A DNA stretch of 5,511 bases from DATKMS01 sp035541735 (GCA_035541735.1 DATKMS010000162.1:1-5511); one strand, 5' to 3'; positions 1 through 5,459 are shown, numbered from the stretch's first letter. The notes: generated by a model from the letters alone, not told the origin. Made by a program: numbers and translations.

Positions 1-110
1 GCTTCAAGGGCTAGCGCATGCTCGCTGGCGTCGGTGATCCCACCCCAGCGCGCATAGCGGGTCTCGCCCACGCCAACGATACAGGCACGGCGGCGTGTGG
101 GCACGGTCAC
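1..110 (-). CDS. N-terminus of a thiolase-like protein (partial, runs off the left edge)
   Basis: A minus-strand frame opens with GTG at 110-108 and stays open to the edge, giving 36 codons and two bases of the next. The N-terminus MTVPTRRRACIVG leads into a VGVGETRYARWGG stretch. This resembles the first beta strand and loop of thiolase / acetyl-CoA acetyltransferase (SCP-x type) proteins, which often begin with an AIVGxGET-like segment; that assignment is from memory of the family. Third codon positions are mostly G or C. A GGAAG at 124-120 lies 9 bases upstream of the GTG and supports this start; GTG at 104-102 is an alternative. The catalytic Cys and His lie outside the window, so activity cannot be judged. 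The gene follows the VOC operon in the same direction, 75 bases after its last stop. That the stretch is coding is fairly sure; the product is tentative. Confidence 0.62.
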   Translation of the reverse strand, partial: MTVPTRRRACIVGVGETRYARWGGITDASEHALALE

Positions 111-119
111 AGAGCGAAA

Positions 120-124
120 CTTCC
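120..124 (-). promoter_or_regulatory. Putative ribosome binding site of the thiolase-like gene
   Basis: The minus strand reads GGAAG here, 9 bases before the GTG at 110. It begins two bases after the heptad inverted repeat at 127-181, so a folded repeat in the mRNA would sit directly against this site. Confidence 0.4.
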
Positions 125-126
125 TT

Positions 127-181
127 GGTGTTAGGTGTCAGGTGTTAGGTGTTGGCTCCCTGACACCCGACACCTTCCACC
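127..181. repeat. Seven-base-periodic inverted repeat (GGTGTYA heptads)
   Basis: The plus strand has four consecutive heptads: GGTGTTA, GGTGTCA, GGTGTTA, GGTGTTG (127-154). A six-base spacer GCTCCC (155-160) follows, then the inverse heptads TGACACC and CGACACC and a weaker TTCCACC (161-181). The arms can pair in more than one register; GGTGTCA at 134-140 matches TGACACC at 161-167 perfectly. It begins 4 bases past the stop of the single-VOC gene and fills the gap to the thiolase-like gene. It could be a transcript-end hairpin, though no T-run follows it on the minus strand, or a copy of a dispersed intergenic repeat. Confidence 0.75.
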
Positions 182-185
182 CGTC

Positions 186-617
186 CTACTTTCCAGCCCA
201 CGGATCATAAGTGCCGAAGTTCCAGACGTGCCCTTCCAGATCACGGCAGGTGTACCCGCGCCCGCCGTAGTCCTCGTCCTTGATATCCATCACGATCTTC
301 GCGCCCGCGGCGACGGCGCGGCGGTAGTGCACGTCTGCATCCGCAACAACGATGTATGGACTTTGTGTTCCAACGCCGCCGAGATCGCGGGGCGGTTTCA
401 CCAGCTTCCCGAACTCGTCGTCACGCGCCGAGCCCAGCATGATCATGCCGTTGCCGAAGGTGAGCTGGGCGTGGACGATGGTGCCGTTGTCGCCCGGCAC
501 GACCAGATGCTTGTCGAACCCGAACGCGTTGCACAGCCACTCGATGGCAGCGGCGGCGTCGTGATAGCGCATCGCCGGAATCACGGTGGCGGTGGTCTGC
601 TTCGCGTTGTCAGCCAT
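186..617 (-). CDS. Single-domain VOC (glyoxalase/bleomycin-resistance-like) protein, 143 aa
   Basis: The protein is one complete VOC domain of the PhnB/bleomycin-resistance-like type, probably cytosolic: it has no signal peptide or membrane segment. Residues 11-20 form the first strand (TVIPAMRYHD), followed by an AIEWLCNAFGF helix (24-34). A TIVHAQL strand (46-52, H49) ends the first half. The second half has VVADADVHYRRAVAAGA (90-106), a GGRGYTCRD turn (118-126) and the closing EGHVWNFGTY strand (128-137). The length is normal for one VOC domain. The frame opens further upstream, to 806, but ATG at 617 is chosen because an AAAGGAG lies 6 bases before it and the VOC homology starts there; the upstream residues are Arg-rich and antisense-like. 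The gene starts 31 bases after the stop of the four-VOC gene, so it is probably the last gene of the sigma operon. The VOC superfamily includes metal-dependent lyases, isomerases, dioxygenases and drug-binding proteins; the substrate cannot be read from the sequence. Confidence 0.9.
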   Translation of the reverse strand: MADNAKQTTATVIPAMRYHDAAAAIEWLCNAFGFDKHLVVPGDNGTIVHAQLTFGNGMIMLGSARDDEFGKLVKPPRDLGGVGTQSPYIVVADADVHYRRAVAAGAKIVMDIKDEDYGGRGYTCRDLEGHVWNFGTYDPWAGK

Positions 618-623
618 GGCACG

Positions 624-630
624 CTCCTTT
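624..630 (-). promoter_or_regulatory. Strong ribosome binding site of the single-VOC gene
   Basis: The minus strand reads AAAGGAG, six bases before the ATG at 617. It decides the start against the longer open frame that reaches back to 806. It lies in the 31-base gap after the four-VOC gene, so this cistron can be translated independently of its neighbour. Confidence 0.8.
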
Positions 631-648
631 CGCCGTTGTTTGCTTTCG

Positions 649-2514
649 CTAGTCAACCTTCTTCTCGCGCGCGGCAATGAACCACGAGTTGCCGAGCGCG
701 TCCTTGACGTGCGCCATCCGATGTCCCCAGGGCATCTCCTTCGGCGGCTGCTGCGAGGTGGCGCCGGCGCGCAGGGCGCGCGCATACGCCGCATCGACGT
801 CGGCAACGCTGAGGTAGAAGGCCGACGTGGTTGGCGTGTAGCCGGGGATCGCCTCGCCCATCATGATCATCGAGTCGCCGATGCGCAGGTCGGCATGGTC
901 GTGCGGCGGGTCGCCGCCGCGCTCGAAGACGATCACCTCGGCGCCGAACGCCGCCTTCAAGAAGGTCACCGTCTCGCCGACGTCGCGCACTTGCAGGAAC
1001 GGTGTGATGGTATGGAAGTTCACGCCTGCTTCGTCGGTCGTGCGAGCCGCACTTGCCGCTGACTCTGGCGCCCTCCGTTCCTTGCGCGCCCGGCTCTTCG
1101 TTGGCGTGTTGACCCACCACTGATTGCCGGCCGGGTCCCGGACGCCGGCGTTGCGGTATCCCCACGGCTGGTCCGCCGGTTCACTCAGCGAGACGGCACC
1201 CGCGGCGAGGGCGCGGCGATACACGGCATCCGTGTCATCGACGTACAGGTGATAGACCGTGGGCATCGGCTGATACGGACCGTGCGCCTCGCCCATCTCG
1301 ACGACCGACTCGCCGAGGCGGATCTTGGCGTGGACGACGCTGCCGTCAGGAGCCTGGGCACGAAACACCTCCTCGGCGCCGAACGCGCGCTTCAAGAAGT
1401 CGATGAGTTGCGGTGCGCCATGTGGATGCAGGTACGAGCTGATGCTGTGCAAGCCCTCCGGGATGTAGCTCTCGCCCTTGTGCGTGCTGATGTACCAGCG
1501 GTTGCCGAACGGGTCCTGCACACCGGCCTCGCGGTCTCCATAGTGCTGGTCCGCCGGCTCTTGCACCGAGGTCGCGCCGGCACGCAGCGCGCGGGCGTAC
1601 GAGGCATCTGCATCCGGGACGTAGAGGTGAAGTGCGGTGGGCGCGGGCTTCACCTCAAGCGCCTCGCCGATGGTGATCACAGAGTCGCCGATGCGCACCT
1701 CGGCATGCGCGACGCTGCCGTCCGGCCGCGTGTGTCGCGAGGTCTCTTCAGCACCGAACGCGTGCTGGAGGAAATCGATCAATCGGCTAGCGCCCTCGAC
1801 GGGTAGATGTGGTTCGACGCGGTAGGCGCGCGCCACTGGTGGTTCAGCGACTTGCTCGTGCGTCCACGCTTCGACGCGCCTGCGCATCTCCTCGGTCGAC
1901 ACGTCCTCCTTGTGCGTGCCGACGATCCAGATGTGCCCGAACGGATCGGCCAGCCGCCCGGCACGGTCGCCGTAGAACTGATCGGCAATCGGGATGAGCA
2001 CCGTGGCGCCGGCACCGACGGCCCGCTGGGCAAACGCGTCGACGTCTTCAACGTACAGCTGGATGGGAACGGCCGATCCGCCGAGTGCCTGCGGGCCGAG
2101 GTTGCCCCACTCCGGCACCTCGGGCGCGATGGCAATGCGCGAGTCGCCGACCGCGATCTCGGCATGCAGGATCTGCCCGTTCGGGTCGGCGAAGCGCATG
2201 AGCTCCGTGGCGCCGAAGGCGCGCTTGTAGAACTCGATGGCACCGACGGGGTCGCGCAGCACCAGACACGGCGTTGCCGTATGGTAGCCGGCGGGAATCG
2301 GTTTGACCGTCGGCGCTCCTGGCACACGGCGTTGCAGGTCCGCCTTGAGCCGCGCCTTGAAGTCGGCGCGCGGCAGATCGCGCAAGTCCGCCGCGATCTG
2401 CAGCAGCGGCGTGAGCTGCGGATCGATCGGGGGCAGGGGAGCGTTGGTCATCAGCGCCTCCACGGCGTGGTCGAGTTGATCGCTCAGAGGGAGCGCGCTG
2501 CGTCGCTTAGCCAT
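649..2514 (-). CDS. Four-domain VOC protein with an N-terminal helical segment, 621 aa; candidate sigma partner
   Basis: Residues 1-66 are helical and charged (SDQLDHAVEALM, then ADLRDLPRADFKARLKADL). They resemble the short N-terminal region of soluble proteins encoded beside ECF sigma factors. Four PhnB-type VOC domains follow, at about 75-202, 230-345, 355-471 and 499-616; a 27-residue Ala/Arg/Ser/Glu-rich linker (472-498) precedes the last. Each domain has the strand-1 region, an AFGAxE turn, a [DG]S[MRV][IV] strand and a D-x-x-G-x-x-W end. Domains 1, 3 and 4 keep the strand-1 His (H78, H356, H501), while domain 2 has R232. The His after the final Trp strand is present in domains 1 and 2 (H201, H345) but replaced by P471 and R616. 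No signal peptide or membrane segment is seen. The ATG overlaps the sigma factor stop by 8 bases (ATGGCTAA) with no clear Shine-Dalgarno, pointing to translational coupling. The domain calls are firm; the regulatory role is inference. Confidence 0.93.
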   Translation of the reverse strand: MAKRRSALPLSDQLDHAVEALMTNAPLPPIDPQLTPLLQIAADLRDLPRADFKARLKADLQRRVPGAPTVKPIPAGYHTATPCLVLRDPVGAIEFYKRAFGATELMRFADPNGQILHAEIAVGDSRIAIAPEVPEWGNLGPQALGGSAVPIQLYVEDVDAFAQRAVGAGATVLIPIADQFYGDRAGRLADPFGHIWIVGTHKEDVSTEEMRRRVEAWTHEQVAEPPVARAYRVEPHLPVEGASRLIDFLQHAFGAEETSRHTRPDGSVAHAEVRIGDSVITIGEALEVKPAPTALHLYVPDADASYARALRAGATSVQEPADQHYGDREAGVQDPFGNRWYISTHKGESYIPEGLHSISSYLHPHGAPQLIDFLKRAFGAEEVFRAQAPDGSVVHAKIRLGESVVEMGEAHGPYQPMPTVYHLYVDDTDAVYRRALAAGAVSLSEPADQPWGYRNAGVRDPAGNQWWVNTPTKSRARKERRAPESAASAARTTDEAGVNFHTITPFLQVRDVGETVTFLKAAFGAEVIVFERGGDPPHDHADLRIGDSMIMMGEAIPGYTPTTSAFYLSVADVDAAYARALRAGATSQQPPKEMPWGHRMAHVKDALGNSWFIAAREKKVD

Positions 2515-3079
2515 GGATCTTACCCATACGCGCCCGCAGATTCTGCAAGGCGCGAAACTGCAACTGCTTCACGGCGCCGTCGCTGCGCCCCAATGCCTGC
2601 CCGACCTCGCTGATGCTGCGCTGCTCGGCAAAGCGCAGCGCGATCACCCGCTGCTGATCGGCCGGCAGTTCCTTGACGAGCCGGAAGAGTTGCGCGCGGT
2701 GGTGCACCTCTTCGAGGCTCACCTCTTCGCGGCTGACCTCCCCGGGATCGTCCGCCTGCGGTAGCGTCCGCTCGCGTGCTGTCCGCTGTGCGTGATCGAC
2801 GATGGCATTGGCGGCAATACGCAACAGCCAGGCCAGAAACGGCACGCCGCGCCACTCGAAACGCGGCAGGTGCGCCAGCGCCTGGTGAAAGACGTCGGCG
2901 GTCAAGTCTTCTGCCGTGCTGCGGTCGGCGACACGGCGGGCGATGTAGGCATAGACCCGCTCGAAGTTGTGCTCGTACAGCTCGGCAAAGCGGCTCGGAT
3001 CGCGCTGTGCGGCCTCGATCACAAGCCGCTCGTCCGGTGCATTGTCGCGAGCCTTCAATGCCGGTCCCCCACGCGCCAT
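2507..3079 (-). CDS. ECF-type RNA polymerase sigma factor, 190 aa
   Basis: The protein directs RNA polymerase to a subset of promoters. Sigma region 2 spans about residues 30-98: FAELYEHNFERVYAYIARRV, then the AEDLTADVFHQAL core-binding helix (56-68) and WLLRIAANAIVDHAQR (84-99), which faces the -10 element. An acidic linker (about 105-128) joins it to region 4 (133-187), which has LPADQQRVIALRF and the helix-turn-helix ISEVGQALGRSDGAVKQL (156-173) that reads the -35. Region 3 is absent and there is no C-terminal extension, so it is a minimal ECF factor, unlike ECF41 or ECF42 types with added domains. ATG at 3079 is the first start after an in-frame stop at 3118-3116, but no Shine-Dalgarno precedes it. 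TTG at 3058, six bases after GGGGGA, is an alternative giving a protein seven residues shorter. It is the first gene of the operon with the four-VOC protein, whose start overlaps its stop by 8 bases. Confidence 0.95.
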   Translation of the reverse strand: MARGGPALKARDNAPDERLVIEAAQRDPSRFAELYEHNFERVYAYIARRVADRSTAEDLTADVFHQALAHLPRFEWRGVPFLAWLLRIAANAIVDHAQRTARERTLPQADDPGEVSREEVSLEEVHHRAQLFRLVKELPADQQRVIALRFAEQRSISEVGQALGRSDGAVKQLQFRALQNLRARMGKIHG

Positions 3080-3080
3080 G

Positions 3081-3113
3081 TGTACAATTGTATAAACCGG
3101 CGGCGCGTGTAAA
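3081..3113 (-). promoter_or_regulatory. AT-rich palindrome and promoter candidate at the sigma operon start
   Basis: Bases 3083-3092 are the perfect palindrome TACAATTGTA, which extends to 14 bases (3081-3094) with one mismatched pair. On the minus strand this gives TACAAT (3092-3087) as a possible -10 with TTTACA (3113-3108) upstream at a short 15-base spacing. Transcription would then begin about one base before the ATG at 3079, giving a nearly leaderless mRNA; this agrees with the missing Shine-Dalgarno. The palindrome could also be an operator. No clear ECF-type -10 is visible; a GTAACC at 3119-3114 is only faintly like an ECF -35. Confidence 0.4.
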
Positions 3114-3119
3114 GGTTAC

Positions 3120-3295
3120 GGGGAGGCGTGCCGCCCCGCTGCACGTGGTCACTTGCCGGGCAGGGCAAGAAGCCGGTATCCGATACTTCGGCGGGCGGTA
3201 CGTCAATGATCCGCCACGATGAGACCGATACCGCGCGAAGTGGTGACTTGCGGAAAAGGGCCCCTGGTTTGCGAAGTCTCCATCAAAACACGTCG
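3120..3295. other. Non-coding stretch upstream of the sigma operon, rich in short repeats
   Basis: I see no credible gene here. It holds a 14-base direct repeat GTGGTSACTTGCSG (3145-3158 and 3240-3253, two differences). A perfect hairpin CTTGCC-GGGCAG-GGCAAG lies at 3152-3169. A 7-base inverted pair, CGGTATC (3174-3180) and GATACCG (3227-3233), encloses GGCGG/CCGCC arms (3194-3198 and 3211-3215). A short GTATC-C-GATAC dyad lies at 3176-3186. These may be regulator sites or structure in a longer sigma leader; none matches an element I can name. Confidence 0.4.
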
Positions 3296-3310
3296 CCGCA
3301 ATAGTTGCGG
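3284..3310 (-). terminator. Weak intrinsic terminator candidate
   Basis: The minus strand has a perfect six-base stem, CCGCAA-CTA-TTGCGG (3310-3296), with TTTT at 3288-3285 eight bases beyond the stem. The T-run is short and not adjacent, so it is only a candidate. It lies 27 bases past the stop at 3338 of the remnant coding frame and would separate the oxidoreductase operon from the sigma operon. A second hairpin, CGGTA-CTCGC-TACCG (3308-3322), shares bases with it, so the two are alternatives. Confidence 0.3.
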
Positions 3311-3337
3311 TACTCGCTACCGGCCACCGGGTGCGGG

Positions 3338-3639
3338 CTACGTTTCCTCTTCCGGCGGTTCGTCGTTCTCGTGCAAGAGCATCTGGGTGACGTCCTTCTC
3401 GCAGACCGGCTGCACCAGCAGCTTGCCGACTTCGTCGCCGAGTGTGTCGCGCAGGCGCAGGAAGAGTTCCTCGCGCTTGTTGCGGTTCAGTTGAGCAAGG
3501 CATTGACGGCGTCGGTGGCGCCGCGATGCTCGCGCCCGAGGAACGCGACGCGGCCGGCGACAGTGGCGTCACGGTGGACGAGATCATACGAGCGGTGAGC
3601 GCGGCCCTGGTGGGGTGCCCGGCGGCCCCGTCGACTTGA
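3338..3639 (-). pseudogene. Frame-broken small coding remnant, function unknown
   Basis: Two minus-strand frames look coding by codon bias. The first follows the oxidoreductase stop in the same frame and ends with GATDAVNALLN and TGA at 3489-3487; it has no ATG or GTG, and its only TTG lies near its end. The second is offset by -1 and reads LNRNKREELFLRLRDTLGDE from 3490, ending HENDEPPEEET and TAG at 3340-3338. About 88% of its third positions are G or C against about 28% of second positions, as in real genes of this window. Its only start candidate is CTG at 3490. A one-base change near 3488 would join them into one reading frame of up to about 100 codons. Decay, a sequencing error or a -1 frameshift are all possible. 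The antisense plus-strand frame (3305-3598) has a poorer codon-position profile. I do not recognise the family. Confidence 0.4.
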
Positions 3640-4980
3640 CTACTGGGCCAGGCGGCGTTCGTGAACGCGGTCTTCGATCCGCAGATAGCCGCGCACGGCG
3701 TGGCTGATGAGGAAGCGCAACGGTTCGGGTGGCCAGGCCAGCACGCGGCGATTCACGAACCACACGTCGGTCAGATCGCTCTTCCGTTCGCACAACAGGT
3801 CGGCGAGTGTACGGCCGTTGAGATGTGTGAGCGACACGCCGTGGCCGACGCAGCCGAGGCTGTAGACGATGCGCGGGTCGCCGAGGTAGCCCATGGCGGG
3901 GACCATCTGCGTGGGCACGGACACCGGCCCGCCCCAGCGATGCGTGAACTCGACGCCACGCAGGCCCGGGAACAGCCGCACCACGTCACGTTCCAGGTCG
4001 GCGAAGATGCGGTAGTTGGCGTCGTGCCCCATATCGCTGCCATACGCCAGCGTGACGTCGCTGCCGCCCATCGCCAGGCGATTGTCGGCGGTGAGTCGGA
4101 AGTAGTGCACCAGGTTGCGGGCGTCCTCGATGCCTTGGCGGTTCTTCCAGCCGATGGGGGCGAGCTGCTCGGGCGTCAGCGGCGCCGTCACCACCATGTG
4201 CGTAAACACCGGCGTCTGCTGCGATGCGATCTCCGGGAGCAGGTGCGAGTAGGCGTTCGTTGCCAGCAGCAGCTTATCGGCGGTGACCGTGCCGCCCGGC
4301 GTCTTGAGCACGCGCCGCGCACCGCGCTGGATCTCGCTCACCGGTGTCTGTTCGTACACCTGCGCGCCGACCTCTTGCGCGATGCGCTTCAGCTCACGGA
4401 CCTGTTTCGCGGGGTTCAGCAGGCCGCAGCGCGGCTCCCACCACGCGCCGAGGAACAGCGGTGAGTCGACCTCGGCACGTAGCTTCTGCGCGTCGATCCA
4501 CTCGATGCCGGTAACGCCCATGTCGGAGAGGATCTTCAGATCGTGCTGGATCCGCTTCGCGAAGCCCGGCGTGGTTGCGACGCGCAGGAAACCGGGGAAC
4601 CAGTAGTCGGACTGGATGTTGTGCTCCTTCACCAGCGCATCGACGTAGTCGACGGAGCGCTCCATGTAGCGGTGCGCCTCGGCGGTGCGCTGCTGGCCGA
4701 AGAACAGCTTGGTGATTGTCGGCTCCATGCCGAACAGCGTCATCGAGAAGCCGCCGTTGCGCCCGCTGGCGCCGTAGCCGATGATCTCCGCCTCCAGCAC
4801 GGCGACGGTCATGCCGGGGTTGTCCTTGCGCAGGTTGTACGCCGTCGACAAACCGGTGAAGCCGCCGCCGACGATGGCGACGTCGACGGTCAAATCACCT
4901 TGGACCGGCGGATTCGGCGTGTACGGTCCGTAGGTGGCGAGCCAGAAGGACTTGTCGCGGTGATCTGGGAGCGGATTCAT
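3640..4980 (-). CDS. FAD-dependent amine/amino-acid oxidoreductase (DAO family, OrdL/PuuB-like), 446 aa
   Basis: This family oxidises an amine or N-substituted amino acid with FAD, releasing an aldehyde or keto product and ammonia or amine; gamma-glutamylputrescine oxidase is a member. The N-terminal FWLATYGPY (12-20) is typical. The Rossmann fold is at 33-65: DVAIVGGGFTG (33-43, dinucleotide loop 38-43) and VLEAE (61-65, where an acidic residue binds the ribose). GASGRNGGF (70-78) is the conserved flavin-contacting segment. HRWGG (347-351) and GCVGHGVSLTH (376-386) form the C-terminal FAD-binding part. It has no signal peptide and is probably soluble; the length is about normal for the family. 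ATG at 4980 fits the usual N-terminus and lies 7 bases after the stop of the 78-aa gene. No strong Shine-Dalgarno is seen, so translational coupling is likely. No polyamine or proline pathway gene lies nearby, so the substrate stays open. Confidence 0.93.
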   Translation of the reverse strand: MNPLPDHRDKSFWLATYGPYTPNPPVQGDLTVDVAIVGGGFTGLSTAYNLRKDNPGMTVAVLEAEIIGYGASGRNGGFSMTLFGMEPTITKLFFGQQRTAEAHRYMERSVDYVDALVKEHNIQSDYWFPGFLRVATTPGFAKRIQHDLKILSDMGVTGIEWIDAQKLRAEVDSPLFLGAWWEPRCGLLNPAKQVRELKRIAQEVGAQVYEQTPVSEIQRGARRVLKTPGGTVTADKLLLATNAYSHLLPEIASQQTPVFTHMVVTAPLTPEQLAPIGWKNRQGIEDARNLVHYFRLTADNRLAMGGSDVTLAYGSDMGHDANYRIFADLERDVVRLFPGLRGVEFTHRWGGPVSVPTQMVPAMGYLGDPRIVYSLGCVGHGVSLTHLNGRTLADLLCERKSDLTDVWFVNRRVLAWPPEPLRFLISHAVRGYLRIEDRVHERRLAQ

Positions 4981-4987
4981 AACCAGG

Positions 4988-5224
4988 TCAATCCGACGGC
5001 AGGTTGTCGATCAGGTCATCCAGCCCCTTCGTGTGCACGTGGAGGTGGGTGACGATTGCGCTCAGTTCACCGAGCACCTCGCTCGTGTCGCGTCCCTGCC
5101 TGCGGGCGCGCGCCAGCCGCTGCAGGAGCAGCAGCACGCGCGCACACTCTTCGCCGAGTTCACTCAGCTCGCTTTCAACAAAGTCCGTTTGCTCTGCAGG
5201 GATGGTGCGTGCTGGTTTCTTCAT
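4988..5224 (-). CDS. Small helical protein of unknown function, 78 aa
   Basis: The protein starts MKKPARTIPAEQTDFVESEL and continues with a long helix-prone stretch (about 12-44) containing ECARVLLLLQRLARARR, then a second helix (47-76) with SAIVTHLHVHTKGLDDL. It has no signal peptide; the LLLL run is too short and too flanked by charge to be a membrane span. It looks like a soluble two-helix, possibly oligomerising protein. ATG at 5224 is chosen because GGAGA lies six bases upstream and because it overlaps the 63-aa gene's stop as ATGA; the open frame reaches back to 5293, but inside that gene. The three His in a short stretch (H60, H62, H64) could bind metal, but this is speculation. It is the middle gene of a likely three-gene operon with the FAD oxidoreductase. 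I do not recognise the family. Confidence 0.72.
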   Translation of the reverse strand: MKKPARTIPAEQTDFVESELSELGEECARVLLLLQRLARARRQGRDTSEVLGELSAIVTHLHVHTKGLDDLIDNLPSD

Positions 5225-5412
5225 CTGGGTTCTCCGAGTCGCTTGCGTGCCCGATTGATCGACTCGCGGAATGCTTTGATTTCGGCTTCCCAATGGCGGA
5301 CTCGTCCTTCGTCTGGGTGTGGACGAGCGCGCTCAACCAGGATCTTCGTGCCATGCTCCCGAATCCGTTCCTCTAAGCTCCGCACGCGCTTGCGCAACTC
5401 CTTCTTGCCCAC
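5221..5412 (-). CDS. Small basic helical protein of unknown function, 63 aa
   Basis: The start is GTG at 5412, the first start codon after an in-frame stop at 5433-5431; GGGTAGGGG lies just upstream. The protein is highly charged (MGKKELRKRVRSLEERIREH, then HPDEGRVRHWEAEIKAFRES, ending RARKRLGEPR). It reads as two amphipathic helices (about 3-29 and 37-59) joined by a PHPDEG turn, so probably a helical hairpin or coiled coil. Its stop overlaps the start of the 78-aa gene (ATGA at 5224-5221), a classic sign of translational coupling. GTG at codon 10 is a less likely start. The many Lys and Arg could suit nucleic-acid binding, but no known motif is present. Confidence 0.68.
   Translation of the reverse strand: MGKKELRKRVRSLEERIREHGTKILVERARPHPDEGRVRHWEAEIKAFRESINRARKRLGEPR
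5231..5235 (-). promoter_or_regulatory. Ribosome binding site of the 78-aa gene
   Basis: The minus strand reads GGAGA, six bases before the ATG at 5224. It lies inside the 63-aa gene and decides the start over the longer open frame back to 5293. Confidence 0.7.
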
Positions 5413-5430
5413 TGCCCCTACCCATTCGAC

Positions 5431-5459
5431 CTACTAGCCCGCGGTTGGAAAGCTAGCAA
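5431..5459 (-). promoter_or_regulatory. Weak sigma-70-like promoter candidate for the oxidoreductase operon
   Basis: On the minus strand TTGCTA (5459-5454) and TAGTAG (5436-5431) stand 17 bases apart, upstream of the GTG at 5412. The -35 matches four of six consensus bases and the -10 only three, so the call rests mainly on spacing and position. Confidence 0.22.

Noticed and set aside
127..181. A CRISPR array
   Set aside because: The repeated units are contiguous seven-base heptads with inverted copies; there are no spacers of uniform length and no cas genes.
186..806. A longer form of the single-VOC protein starting at 806
   Set aside because: The extra 63 residues overlap the four-VOC gene, are Arg/Pro-rich and antisense-like, and a strong ribosome binding site sits directly before the ATG at 617.
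135..1806. Long plus-strand open frames across the VOC genes (for example 135-680, 586-1062, 1249-1806)
   Set aside because: They are antisense to well-supported VOC domains, rich in Arg, Ala and Val-His-type antisense residues, and contain no recognisable domain.
2520..3587. A 355-codon minus-strand frame covering the sigma gene and its upstream region
   Set aside because: It overlaps the clearly recognised sigma factor in another frame and has Ser/Pro/Arg-rich, low-information protein sequence; in GC-rich DNA such long shadow frames are common.
3305..3598. Plus-strand 97-codon frame with a helix-like stretch
   Set aside because: It is codon-aligned antisense to the 3490-3338 minus frame. 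Its first codon positions are richer in G/C than its third, the reverse of real genes here.
3661..5052. Plus-strand frames antisense to the oxidoreductase (3661-4464, 4543-5052)
   Set aside because: The minus strand carries intact FAD-binding motifs over the whole length; the plus frames have no recognisable features.
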